Positions 10,196 through 21,400 of a stretch of 64,000 bases of DNA are shown in pieces. The stretch comes from Topomyia yanbarensis (taxonomy: Eukaryota > Arthropoda > Insecta > Diptera > Culicidae): NCBI RefSeq assembly GCF_030247195.1, contig NC_080672.1:396879037-396943036 (forward strand), written 5' to 3'. How positions within the stretch are numbered: the stretch's first letter is position 1; each line of letters begins with the position of its first letter. The position numbers and the translations under genes are program-made. Under the pieces are notes generated by a model. That model was given only the letters and a program-made list of their open reading frames with translations, searched no databases and had not been told where the DNA came from.

Positions 10196-10864
10196 GTATG
10201 AATAATCCTCATAACCTGATAAAAATGAAAATTAGACAAGGCTTACTACGATCAAACTAAAAAACTATGTATGCTGGCAAGGTAAAAAGTAGAAATGCTC
10301 GTAATGAAGGATTTTGTTGAACAACTTAAACTTGTAGGACTTAAGGTTATCGATTTATAAATCGTTTTCTATGGAAACACCCTTAAATTATTTTTTTTTA
10401 TATAACTTTTTCCACTGTGACTTTTCGTGCAAACTATGTTCAAACAAATGTGGATGCATTAAAACCACATAATATTGTTGAAGACTGTAAGTAAAAATAC
10501 TCATTTGTTTCAATGTTATTGAAGATTTTAACATTTTTTACCGTTAATTACAAAATTTTACGAAAAAAAACGAAAAAAATGTTTTCGATGATTTTTGTAT
10601 GGAAAAAGTAAAAAAAACACATTATAAAGTGAGCTTACCCTATTCTTAGGGTTCTAGAGTACCACGCATTAAACCATCTTACCTTTGTTATGGGTGGTTT
10701 GGACATTGAAAATAATGCCTGCTCGTCCATTTTGGTTTGAACCTTTCTCTCTTATACGCGGTTGAAGTTGGTGTAAAAAAATTTAAAATTGTTCAATAAT
10801 TCTAAAACGAATGAATAGTTTTACAAGAGGTGTTCGCCGCGCCGCCGATTTTAGGTAAAATTGT

Positions 10865-10940
10865 TACATGCAGTCTTCAGCAATATTTTTACATGCAGTC
10901 TTCAACAATAATTTAATTTTTACATGCAGTCTTCAACAAT
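10865..10940. repeat. Three copies of a 20-bp motif in the foldback loop
   Basis: TACATGCAGTCTTCARCAAT occurs at 10865-10884, 10890-10909 and 10921-10940, with AT-rich spacers of 5 and 11 bases. A related inverted copy lies in the left arm near 10478-10496. Confidence 0.8.
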
Positions 10941-11928
10941 GTGGTTTTAAAACCTCAATATTTGTCTGGATCATCGTTTGTACGAAAAGTTAGAGTGAAA
11001 AAAGTTATATTAAAAAACTATATTCAAGGGGGTTGTCTCAAAAAACGATTTATAAATCGACAACGTTAAGTCCTACAAGTTCAAGTTGTTCAATAAAATT
11101 CTTCATTATGCACATATCTTAAACTTTGTTTAAGACACCAACTTTCTACCTCGTCAGTATAAAAAGTTAATTTTTCTAGTTCAATCATAGTAAGTCATGT
11201 CTGATTTTAATTTTTATAAGATTATGGGGATTATTTATACGAACAATTCCTCCAAAGGCATCCTGTGAATATATTTTGACACTTCCGACCACTGTGCGCT
11301 ACCTGCTGACTCGTGGTGGATTCGGATTGGTTTGTAGTAGTTGTTAAGCCAGCCGACTAAACCTAATCCTCTTGTATCTTGCAATCCTGATCCATCCGGG
11401 GCATGTAAGTACTGATTTATTAAGGATTGTGTTCTTGCTTGTTTTGTTTTGTGTTAATCGACATTTTTTATCCATAGCTACTTTTTCTTACTTGCTGTTT
11501 AACCTTCGCGATATATCTGACCTGCTCAGGTCTGCTGCAAATGTCGTCACCTGTTGAGACATGAACCGATCCGGAGGCGTCGACCATAAGGATTTACATC
11601 TGTTTACAACCACCTTCACCGGGCTTCTTATCCTTCTTGGTGCTAGTCGTTCCTATTTATCTGCTGGCTGGTGCTGAGAACTTCTCCGCGGCGGTATTTC
11701 ACCGTATACCGATGCCGATTTTCGTGATCCTTTTCGCAGCCACTCCAACGGAATAATCTACGGCGGTGAAATTTCTCTAGACAACGATATCCCGATCTTC
11801 TCCCACTTAGTGTTTTTCCTCTTTAGCTGCCGTTGCTAGCCAGCTGACCGACATCTGCAGTCTACTCATTACTGTTGCTAATATCGAAGTTTGTCGAAAC
11901 GTGAACCGATCCTTCAGAGAAGCCGTCC

Positions 11929-11968
11929 AACTTTGGGAGGGTCCCTTTCCAGGCACCCTCCCAAAGTT
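11929..11968. repeat. GC-rich hairpin, 14-bp perfect arms
   Basis: AACTTTGGGAGGGT (11929-11942) and ACCCTCCCAAAGTT (11955-11968) are perfect inverted repeats around a 12-base loop. The related element at 19-905 has only one diverged arm, so the hairpin is specific to this copy. Confidence 0.8.
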
Positions 11969-12159
11969 TCGTCCTTGGTTTCTTCATTGACTTGTCTCTA
12001 GAGTGACCGAACTTAAATGACATTTTATGTGTCAAAACCGGTTTGCAGTATATTTGTTTCCTGAACAGGAAGTTAATAAATTTTTAAAAGTAATTAAAAA
12101 CCCTCAGGGGGGGGGGGTTGAACCCCTAAACCCCCCTTGCGCACGGGCCTGGCTCTATC

Positions 12160-14159
12160 TGATTTTGTCCCTGTAGACAAGCGGAGTTTAACTCCAAATC
12201 AGTAGTTGGGAGTGCTGGCAGTTCCATAGTTTTTGTGACAACAGAAGACTCAAAATGTGCTTGAATAGTTTATAAAGAATACGAGTTTATGTTATTTGAT
12301 GTGCCGCGTGACAGGAATCAATAAAAAAATGCCGAAGAAGTGCAATTCGGAATTACCGGTGCTTAGGACGAACACTTAAGTTGAGCGCCCGAAAAAAAGT
12401 CGCAAGGGCGGAACATGCTTCGTAAAACCCGTTTCAAATATCTTAGAATATAAAAATCGGAAATCAACCACAAGCGTAAAAATGGAACAGAAATTATTCA
12501 GCATAAAAATCGCTTAAAAAATGTTCACCCGTATTTCAATATTAGTTCACAGTGATAGTGTTTAAATTCACGAAAACAACAAATACATTTTATAATAATG
12601 CCAGATTTGAAACTAAACTTTGGAAAATAGATGCATTAAAGACCCCTCCACATACCCCAATGAATATCCGTATAAAACCGGAACCAGCCATCCGGCCAGA
12701 TCAGCACATACAGCCTATGAAACTTAAATGAATTGCATATGATTCGGTTAGTTGAAAATTGGCAACACACTTTACTCGGCACTGTTTGTATGTATACGTA
12801 CGTCAGAATTGGATAAAACAGTGAAATGAAATCGCTTTTTTTGCAAAAGTGACATTAGCTAAAATTTACAAAAAATTTCAAAAATGTGAAAACATTTAGC
12901 AATTGGCTATGTTCCACGAAGGTTTGTTCACATTTTGTACAGAACAGGCAGTTGCGACATTATTCCTACTTTTGAAAACATCACGAAACACAAAAATTGA
13001 TTTCCTGACAAATATTCTTATTGGCGTTAAAGTCACAATTGCAAAAAGAGCAGTGTATAATATGTTATTCGAAATAACCTCATTTAACAAAAATCAATGA
13101 AAAATTTGATTTGAAACGATTTTGAGTTAAAATTTTTCAAGAAGGTAAAAAACTACAAGGGGCAGCCTATGAGGTTGCACGAACTGTAGACGTAGGACCA
13201 TACTACTAAATGTAAAATATTTATTTAATGCAAAATAATATTTAGAGTAATAACAAATCAAATGAATTTCTTACGTGAAGTTTAAGCAGTGATAAATTTT
13301 CGAAAAATCTGTGAAATTTTCATCAGAATGCCAAAAATTCTACCATCTGTGAAAAAGAATTTGTGATCAAAAATTGTGAAAAAAATCTGTGAATATGCTA
13401 ACCCTGCAAACAAATTAGATATACCTACATTCGCCTTAAATATTGAACCCAAGCGCACAAAGCAAAATTAGTCAATGCTGATAATGATGGGTAGAGCGAA
13501 AGAGACTATGTTAACCGTGTTTGCAAATGGAGCTCGAATGTACAAGCGATTTCGTGTACGAATAATTGTGTTCGAGATTGTACCTAAAAGTGTGCTGGAA
13601 ACGAACACAACACGAAAGAAAGCATAGTGTTTGAACGCTCAGTCGCGTGTTGGACAATACTGGGTAGCGTATCTCCACAGTCAGGATGTGAAAACACACA
13701 GTGGAGGGATCTGCTCCGCCTGCCGTTCAACAGGCAACTGAGCTTGTCACGCCAAATCCGTTCTTTAAATAGTCGATGATGACGTCATTCATAGAAGCGT
13801 AGCGTGCTAGGTACACAAATCTGTCGTGCTGGACTTGGGATGCGCTTCTGTGTGTAAATGCGCGATATTTTGACTAGGTTGTACATTATTTAAATTTAAA
13901 TGAAATCAAAAATTTTTGCCAAAAGATTTTGATTTGATTTTGTATTGGAATCTATTCTTAGAAGTATTTCAAAACGATATGTGCAAAAAATTTAAAAATT
14001 TATCGTGAGATGACTGAATTATATGCGTTTAAAATTGGACCGCTTTTCGTTACATAGCATTTTTGTAGAATTTGCAAAGTGCACCCCCATATCGAAATCA
14101 AAGACGTAGTCCTACGTCAAAAATTCGGTGATGGATCCAAACCCCCAGGACCCCTGGAT
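12160..14159. other. Intergenic DNA, nothing recognised
   Basis: AT-rich sequence with short frames only. The overlapping opposite-strand frames at 12896-13100 have no domain and look like chance. Confidence 0.5.
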
Positions 14160-14406
14160 CCGACATTCCTAAAATAAGTGACGCTTTTAGATGGGGGGAG
14201 GTGATACGATAAATTGCGACATATTGTGACATATGGGGGAGGGGGAGTTAGCTAGAACGTTAAGTAACATGTTCTTACCGAAGAAAAAAAAATTTCAACG
14301 AATTTGTTACGTAATAAAGAAGGGGGATAGAGAAATTTTGTTACATGGAAGAAGGGGGGAGTCAATTTTGGACAATTTGCGTGTTACGTAAGTTATGAAT
14401 GGTCCC
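14160..14406. mobile_element. Harbinger-type MITE, diverged copy
   Basis: The right end TTACGTAAGTTATGAATGG and the internal ACATATTGTGACATATGGG match, as reverse complement, the better preserved copy at 55516-55753. TTA follows the right end (14407-14409). The left end, CATTCCTAAAATAAGTGACG, is a diverged form of CATTCATAAATTACGTAACG. Confidence 0.65.
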
Positions 14407-14409
14407 TTA

Positions 14410-16151
14410 ACCTTCTTTAGGTGTAACGAATAAGGTGTTAGCGGGTCATATTGACCGGATTTCGAATTCAGTTTTTAGATATAATTTTAGATACATTTTC
14501 AGTCAATTATTTATGTACGTGCACTCTGCACCCGAATTGTTTGCTGTAGTTTAATTTTTCAGTTTCTGGTAGATCTTACCGATTTCTCAGGTTGGCCTGT
14601 AGGAATCTATGTCGAATAGGGTCACATTTGGACTACTTAGATGAATACCGAACAGGTATCATAAATCACAGATTTATTGACAGAATACTAAAAATATTCA
14701 CAAACAAAATAAAAATGAGAATGTATGTATACATTCTCATTTTTATTTTATTTGTAATTATTTTTAAGTATACCTCAATTTTGAACATGTTACAACCGAT
14801 CTTGGATGTTCGGGATGCCAAATCCGCTGATTGCTCATGTCAAGTAAGTTGGCAAAAAGCTGAATGTTTCGCAAAGTTTCGTTCGGAGAGGCAAGAAACG
14901 GTCCGAATTGAAAAAGGACTTATAAGGTACAGAACTTTCCGAATCAGGACAAATGATTTTTTTAATACACTGCATTTTACTTTTCCGGTAAAAGAGGTAT
15001 CCAATGATGGGCGCTAGGACGCAAACCAAGACGTGTGGGAAGGAGATTTAGCGGTAATTTCCTGATTCTTTTACAATAGTCTCGCAACATCACTGGACTC
15101 GTTAACCAATCGACACACGGTTAGTCAGGTATTTACTTCAGAAGTAATCCCCATTCTTCTGTCGCATCCAGTATTAGTTTACCGTCCGAACGTAAGCAAA
15201 AAGTGAGTCAATTATTCAATTTAACATGGCTGAGCAATGTATCGCTGAGCAATATGAAAGCACAACCTGCTGAGCTTTGCAACAGTCACGAGAAACCGGC
15301 TGCGCGGTCATAGGTGTGACCCTGAAGCATTGATAAATGCACTCATGTTGCAGAAATTGTCGGTTGTTGACGGCAGACCGGTTGTATGCTGATAAATAAC
15401 GTATTATAGTGCCATAGCCAATCATAATAAAATATCTATATTTTAATTCTACAGATTCCCGATCTGGTAACAAAATGATCAGATCGAATTTTGACTGTTC
15501 CGTGTAATGGCAAGATATTTTCTTATTTTTGGTATTCGCTTCGGCATTTCCAAATTTAGGCTTGCGTTGGTCATGTATAAATAAAGATTGCTGTTGTTGG
15601 CCATCAAATTAATGCTTTATCTGTGTAATGCGGGAATTTATCCGCAATACCTGTCAGTTCGATGCTCCCTGTATATGTCAATTATACGCTGCTGGAATGA
15701 ATAAGATATTCAATTGAACACTGCAAGCTCGCTTTCTTGCTTGTAGAAATCATTTAATATTTAGCTGATTGTTCTCTGCTGTATAACATCTCTGCTAAGT
15801 TTAGAATTATTTACTTCTTGACACAAGGTTGGTCCCACAAATGAGCGTCGTCAGAGAAGACAGTTTGTTATACTCTCACTGATTCCACGATGAGACTTTG
15901 CTAAAATCTGGTTTAACTCCCAACTGATCTCTCTGAAGCATACTGCTAGTTGGGACTAAAATCACGTACCCACTAATGTCAAAAACCGAATCCTCAGCAT
16001 TAGCATCGCTATCAGCATTATAATCCGTATGATGTAGGGGTATAAATATTCATAATTAGTAGATAACTAACTATCGTTTCCAAAAATTCATGCATGTTTG
16101 ATTAGATGAAAACCATGTCCTGGAAACTTGAAGGAGGAACCATATCAGTAA
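14410..16151. other. Intergenic DNA with a 44-bp palindrome and an unassigned 141-codon frame
   Basis: A frame at 14592-15017 (plus) is the longest here. It begins with TTG, passes through the palindrome at 14706-14749 and shows no known domain. The rest shows no recognisable gene or transposon terminus. Confidence 0.45.
14706..14749. repeat. Perfect 20-bp inverted repeat with 4-base loop
   Basis: AAAATAAAAATGAGAATGTA at 14706-14725 is exactly reversed and complemented at 14730-14749, separated by TGTA. It could form a 20-bp stem. It may be a tiny hairpin MITE or a local inversion artefact. Confidence 0.9.
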
Positions 16152-16153
16152 TA

Positions 16154-17087
16154 CCGTAAACCGGGGTGACATTGATCATCGGGGTGACTTTGATCACTCG
16201 AAACGTTTTTCGTAGATCGCTTATTAAACCAGAATAGTCAACCGAATCATTTGATTTTGAAATGATTTTTACTCTAAACTTATAAAATACTGATTTGCTA
16301 TACTTTTTGAGTATATTTTTCGGTTTTTCGGTACAAAAACTACAAAAAAACCAAATTTGACTTTACCTTATTTTTAAGAAGCTTCGTAAAGTGTCTCTTT
16401 TTTATAAAACAAATAAATCTCAGATTTGAGCAAGAGTAATAAATTATAAGCGAGTTTTTATTTTCTTTTAGATTGGGATGTGCCAAATGTAGTTTTAAGG
16501 GTTTGTTTATTTTAAATACATTTTTTTTGTGAAACTAGTTGGCAATTTTTTCAAATTATTTTAAGCTAAAATTCGCAACATTTTTTTATTGTTCAATATT
16601 CCAGCGGGTTAAAATAGATGAAACTTTTTGAACATTTATAAAGCACTGAAATAAAACAATTTTAGCAGTTTTAAAGATTTTCAGAATCTTTTATTTTAGT
16701 TGGACATAAGTTATACGAATTTTGGCTACTCGAATTTTACAGTACATTGAAATACTTTGTATAATACCAATTAACATCTATTTAGCAATGAGTATCTTTC
16801 CAGAATTAGTTTTAACAAACATTTGAATGAAAAACATTGACATCCATAACTTATTGTGGGTGGACATGCAGGTTATCAAAGTCACCCCGGAATACGAAAA
16901 CGGACTTCAACTTGAAATTATTTTTGGAAAAATAGCCGAAAGCGGACAATTTCAGTTAAAACCATCCAATCTTGTTCTCCATACATCAGTACATGGTTTA
17001 AAAATATTAAACTTGAAAAAAATGTGTTACGTCTAAAAATATGTAATGATTACTTCGAAAAGTGATCAATGTCACCCCGGTTTACGG
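16154..17087. mobile_element. 934-bp TIR element with TA duplication (Tc1/mariner type)
   Basis: The left end CCGTAAACCGGGGTGACATT and the inverted right end match perfectly for at least 24 bases. TA flanks both ends (16152-16153 and 17088-17089). The left end contains two direct copies of CGGGGTGAC-WTTGATCA, and a degenerate inverted copy lies near 16875-16900. The longest internal frame (16827-17036) has no transposase motif, so the element is non-autonomous. Confidence 0.85.
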
Positions 17088-17089
17088 TA

Positions 17090-17864
17090 CACGTTTTTTT
17101 CAGTCATTCGTCGATCTATGTATAACTGTTCGTGTGTGGCTGTTGTCTACTAGGAGGATGGTAATCGTATTATCTTTTATCTGTCTCCTAACAAAAACCA
17201 GCGTAGAGCCCATGTGGCATCCGGCGGGTTAAAGTATATCAGCTAATAATTGATCCACTGGGTTCCTGCTCCCATGTAGTGAGAGACGACTGAAAACAGG
17301 AGTCCTCCAGTCGAGGTATTTCTTTGTGCCGAGGATTCAATGGCATGAATAAAATATCAGTCGCGCACGGGCGTCGTGAGTCTTTCGCTTGCTGTGTAAA
17401 GCGAATCTCTGACACAGCAGACATTTGTTTCTTCGCAAATATGAAATGCCTCGTGCATGTATACTTGTGAATAGTGCTATTGACGCATATCTAATATCCG
17501 ACCTCACAACTCGCAATATTTGTGTAATATAATCTTTGAAAAAATGAAAATTACATTTGACGTAAACAACGCAGCAACGTATTTTGCTGTCCGATAATAG
17601 GATTTTACATGCTATGATATGTAAAATTGAAAATGGTGGCTCTTTTGATGTAAAACTCAGACTGAATGACCTAGAAAAAGCCGAACATCTCACATTTTTA
17701 CATGTAATAAAATGTAAATTTATGTGAATTGGGATGCTTCTTTTGTGTGCATCTGGCAAGACGTAAAGTTACATGATTTTTTTTGCTGTGTATGACTGTT
17801 TATAACATCAATCGTCTATTGTTCAGAATATTTGCCGCATTATTAATCATCACCTTCTGATGAT
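17090..17864. other. Intergenic DNA, possible MITE end near 17780
   Basis: CACAGCAAAAAAAATCATG, read on the minus strand near 17773-17792, resembles a common insect MITE terminus, but no partner was found. Nothing else was recognised. Confidence 0.35.
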
Positions 17865-18195
17865 TTCAAAAGTGGTTGTATCATACTGTGGCAGAAATGG
17901 GTTTCCACTCATAATCGACAGTGATGCAAAGGCTCAACACACAGATTTGGGGCAGCTCAGAAATAATTTTGAGTGGCACCGAATTGATGGAAGATTTAAG
18001 TAGCCCACATCTGCATATACCTAATATAGGAATTTGCCCAACATTTGCACGATCTATCATAGACGAAGTGTTAGATGTAACTCTCTACTCTGACGGTATT
18101 ACGCATGAGCTGGCAAACTGGTTCGTACCCAACGAGCTCTTACCGTCATTATCTAATCACAAGTACATCATCTTTGATCATTTAAACGTCTAGAT
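17865..18195 (+). pseudogene. LINE endonuclease domain fragment
   Basis: From about 17869 the translation gives VSYCGRNGFPLIIDSDAKAQ, matching the GD.NAHH-type catalytic segment of APE-like LINE endonucleases. A frameshift near 17945 leads into a frame with WGSSE, NIGICPTFARS and a distal SNHKYIIFD, which corresponds to the conserved SDH..I.F active-site end. The first conserved aspartate motif and everything upstream are absent. One frameshift and the N-for-D change in the SDH motif make it inactive. It is distinct from the 46-52 kb LINE and most like R1 or LOA type elements, from family knowledge. Confidence 0.65.
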
Positions 18196-18534
18196 GTAGC
18201 ACCATCTTGCGGGTCTACTGTGTAATAATTCAATTTTGAATAAGTGGTGGTTCAAAATTGGATTTAATTGTGTGGACATTTCTAGAATTTGACATTCTCC
18301 CACTCTCTTTTGATCAAACCGGTTGATACGTGCAGGCCATTTCCTCTCCTATTCGAATTTTCGGTGACTTTCCACCACATCAGGTGTGAATACAGACGAG
18401 AAGCATGCTGACTTGCGAGAAGCATGCTCTTTCTAATCCCTTAAAAATAATTAAAATTTTGATAAAAATCAAAGAAAAAAAAGCACAATCGCATAGGCGG
18501 TCTCTCGAACATTGCTTCATCTCATAATATAGAG
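18196..18534. other. Intergenic DNA, nothing recognised
   Basis: A short AT-rich spacer between two decayed coding fragments. Confidence 0.5.
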
Positions 18535-19080
18535 TCTTTGAGTCTCAATATTTATCGACTGCAAGCAAGGTTGGATAAAGGTCACTTTTCGATTGCACTG
18601 AAGGATGATCTGTCAAAAGATCTTCACGGGTGTCTCTTTTCAATCCCTCCTAACTCATTCAACCCCAATTTCAGTGGATTTGGCTTAAGGTATGCTATTG
18701 CTTGGTTCTCTTCAGATAACGAACAAAGCTGCACCTGGCTGGAACAGAAATTGGAGGAGATAAGTGGGAAGGCAGGGGACTTTCGTTATATTGTCGAACC
18801 ATATGGTCTTCACCAGAATAAGATATTCCTTTAAATTCCGTGGAATCACAAGAAACGCTTCAACAGTATTTTGATGAGGCTAGATTTCCATAATCCTGTT
18901 TCGCTGGCAGTTTACTGGGAAGCTCTAAGAAGCAAGTCGATTACAAGGAAAATAGAGCAGTGTTTTTATAGTATCGAGGACCGTTCCCAGGAACTCTAGT
19001 CAAAAAAAGGTTATAAACTGAGTTATGGCTTCCAAAAAGTCACGGAGAAAGTTTATAAACCCAAAGCGGTTTAAGCAGAA
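18535..19080 (+). pseudogene. DUF4780-like coding relic
   Basis: The frame at 18538-18834 includes CTWLEQKLEEISGKAGDFRY and IVEPYGLHQNKIFL. After a stop and frame change it continues IPWNHKKRFNSILMRLDFHN and, further on, YGFQKVTEKVYK. The order W..P...RLD..NP..YW..L, then a YGFQKV-type end, is what I associate with DUF4780, a domain common in insect repetitive ORFs of unclear function. At least two stops or frame changes occur, so this is a dead copy. It could instead be an unrelated retroelement ORF1. Confidence 0.4.
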
Positions 19081-19099
19081 TTTGAATAGCGGTATCTCT

Positions 19100-19840
19100 T
19101 CGGGGGTGTTGTCGTTCTGTTATCTCAATATCTCCTCGGGGTGTTGATATACCCGCTCTTCGAGGAGTGTCTTTATTTCCTTGGGAGTGAAGAATACTTC
19201 CGTGTTGCCTGTGTCGTTATTTTCCTTATCCCTAACCTTACCACTTCCCCAATACACCCCATCAGGGCAATGATGAAAAGACAAATCATGGCAAGGCACA
19301 AATCTCCAATCAACATGGAGAACGTGCCATTTGAGCCAGTCGTTACTGATTCCTGATAATCTATGTATAACTGTTCGTACGTCATATTGTTGATTGTATT
19401 GAAAATCGGAATCTTCCAATCACAGCTGCAAATTCCCTGCCAGACTATCAGCTTACCGGCAATTAATATTTCCTCGTGATCCCTGGTAATATAAAACTTC
19501 GGCCACTGAAGCTGTTTGAAGTCGAATTCGACATACATTTCATCGTCTATAAGAATGCTTTCGTTGAATTTATTCAGAGTCTGGTCGTACAGCTTTCAGA
19601 TCAGTCATCATGCTTTGCTTTGCAGTTGCTTAATAGCTCAATATTCAAAATAAACCTACTCGGTAGGGTTCAAACTGCACTGTGCACAGCTTCTTTGTTG
19701 GTCACATACTCGCCCGATCGTCCTGGATTTGTTTTGATAGCCTTCATGACGTTGGTTCACAATGTCGCTTCAGGGAACGAACACAAGTTCCTTGAAGCGA
19801 TGCAGCAATGGAAAATTTGGTCATTTTAACTCCTGTTGGA
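19100..19840 (-). pseudogene. Decayed mariner transposase (DD37E-like)
   Basis: On the minus strand a linker-like KLYDQTLNKFNESI leads into LIDDEMYVEFDFKQ, the segment carrying the first catalytic aspartate of mosquito ITmD37E-type transposases. KLIVWQGICSCDW follows, matching the conserved (K)VWQAICSCG core. About 35 codons later a frame change reveals DLA.CHD, matching the second catalytic block DLASCHY. The last catalytic region (PP..P..RPIE) is not recognisable. Stops lie upstream near 19590-19660. The DNA-binding domain and TIRs were not found. Family assignment is from remembered motifs, and the transposase cannot be active. Confidence 0.7.
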
Positions 19841-19999
19841 GTCATTTTTTGTGCAGAATTATTTTTTTTTTCTGTTTTCTTCCATCATGCTGTAATTCGA
19901 GTCATCAATTTTTTTCTCAATTTTTACACTGTAAGAGAACATTTTGTAAACAAATTGCTGCTAGAAGATAGAAGCGCCGATTACTAAGAGCACAATACC

Positions 20000-20908
20000 T
20001 AGGGTGACCAATGACCATACGTCCTGGTTTCCCAGGACATGTCCTGGTTTTTCACTGACTGTCCTTGGAAGTCGAGAAAAACGCTTGATTTATCCCAGTT
20101 TTTCTCCTGTAAGCCTAAAATATTTATCTATATTGAGTCTACGCTGTATTCACTTTTGTTCAGTTTGCAGCAACGACCGACCAGAATACGACAAACAAAG
20201 CTTAATACACTTGATTCTCCCAATTTTAATATTCGATGTCTTTTTTAATCCTTCAAAAGTGCCTCGTTATTTCTCTTTTCAACTTCCTTTTCTTACGTAG
20301 AAATATGGATAGGTACACACCTGGACGCTTAACAGCAACTAACCTGCCGAGTCTAGCATCTTGCAGGAAAACAGGGAGTATGGAATGTCGCTCTCAAACT
20401 GATTTGATTTACACCAACTTATCCTCTGTTTGATAACAATGGAAAAACAATTTTACTTTGGAATAAACGGTAGATTTGCAGCTATTTCGATCCTAGCTCT
20501 CCGATCGAGAGATGGAGATTGCCACGTACTTATTTTTACATCAGGAATAGCGGATGGAAGCTACTTGAGACCGTTGATGTTCCCGCTTTACTTCAATGAC
20601 GTGTATTTAGTGTGGAAAACTCCTCGCCGGTCCAAAATATTTCGACTCATCTGCTCAATTCAGGATTGCCGATTTTTCCAAAAATAGCAAGAAACATTCG
20701 CTGATGGTGGTGTAGCGAGAACTGGGTGTGTGTAAATGCGAAAAGTGGCCGGTGATTGAATTCTAATGGACTTTCTGGCCTACTATACCGCAGAATTTTT
20801 AAACTACCGAAAACCTGCGAAGTAGGCACAGTTGATTGAAAGGTAACGGGGGGAGGCAGTCCCCTTTCGACTGTCCTGGTTTTTTACTCGTCTGATATGG
20901 TCGCTCTA
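20000..20908. mobile_element. 909-bp TIR element with 6-bp target duplication
   Basis: The left end TAGGGTGACCAATGACCATA and the inverted right end TAGAGCGACCATATCAGACG share TAGRGYGACCA and then CCAGGACA-type motifs. AATACC lies directly outside both ends (19994-19999 and 20909-20914). The internal frames show no transposase. A 6-bp duplication does not settle the superfamily; an atypical hAT-related MITE is possible. Confidence 0.75.
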
Positions 20909-20914
20909 AATACC

Positions 20915-21400
20915 AGATAAAAAAAACAATGTGCAAAGTAAAGCAGCCTATCCTTTGTGTATAGGACACTGCATGTCTCGTGCTACGATCCTACTGACAT
21001 CCTTTATGAGCAGGATTCGAACATGTGACAGTCCGGGCACAACTTGACGGCTCCCATATAATGAACTCATAAGCAAATTTTGTGGTGATTTGGTGGCATC
21101 ATGGCGGCTGATATGGACAAACATTTGAAAAAGGCGCATTGTTTGTCTTCCGTTGACCCTCTCAGTACACATTTATACGCTGTAATGTAACAAACAAACA
21201 ACAATGCTCGCGATTCTAAAAGCATGTTTATTTGCACTTTAGTATTTTTTTCTGTGATGATCATTTTTAATAACAAATTTAAGATAAAATTTAATTATAA
21301 TCGTTTAAAATGGCAGGCAAAAAAGCATTTTTTTCAATATGTTTTCCAATTTTATTATCTCAAAACATTTAAGACCTATATTGTTAGTACTTTCAGAAGA
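20915..21400. other. Intergenic DNA, nothing recognised
   Basis: Short frames without domains; no termini found. Confidence 0.4.

Larger units (their letters stand above)
2735..10759. repeat. Long direct duplication, copy A (partner 55984-64000)
   Basis: The sequence matches 55984-64000 in the same orientation, with an offset of 53,249 up to about 7530 and 53,241 after it. By eye I found about a dozen substitutions and two small indels: a 9-bp gain and a 17-bp loss in copy B near 7530-7585. Every transposon inside is shared at the same relative position, so they predate the duplication. The match continues to the window end, so the true right boundary is outside. It is either a recent tandem duplication of about 53 kb or two alleles assembled in series. 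Confidence 0.95.
9822..11297. mobile_element. Foldback element with arms of several hundred bp nested in 9624-12151
   Basis: The ends are CATAGTGGTCGGAA (left) and TTCCGACCACTGTG (right, inverted). The left arm runs to about 10500 and the right arm from about 10860; they pair along most of their length. The shared block ATCGATTTATAAATCGTTTT at 10350 appears inverted near 11043. The shorter relative at 19-905 lacks this block, which supports its being an insertion. The target duplication could not be defined. Between the arms lie three tandem repeats (10865-10940). Confidence 0.75.
9624..12151. mobile_element. hAT-like TIR element, complete in copy A
   Basis: The left terminus is CAGGCCTGTGCGCAG. 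The right terminus, read inward, is CAGGCCCGTGCGCAAG. The flanks carry an 8-bp duplication with one mismatch: GCTCAATC at 9616-9623 and GCTCTATC at 12152-12159. Directly inside the right end a G-run and a C-run form a GC hairpin (about 12105-12137). The outer parts align with the inverted shorter relative at 19-905. The central part is a later foldback insertion. No transposase is recognisable, so the element is non-autonomous. Confidence 0.8.

Noticed and set aside
9813..11306. Target-site duplication of the foldback insertion
   Set aside because: Flanks CACCGCTG and CGCTACCT do not match, and the element ends overlap sequence shared with the relative at 19-905.
14592..15017. 141-codon plus-strand frame as a gene
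   Set aside because: It starts with TTG, runs through a perfect palindrome and has no recognisable domain.
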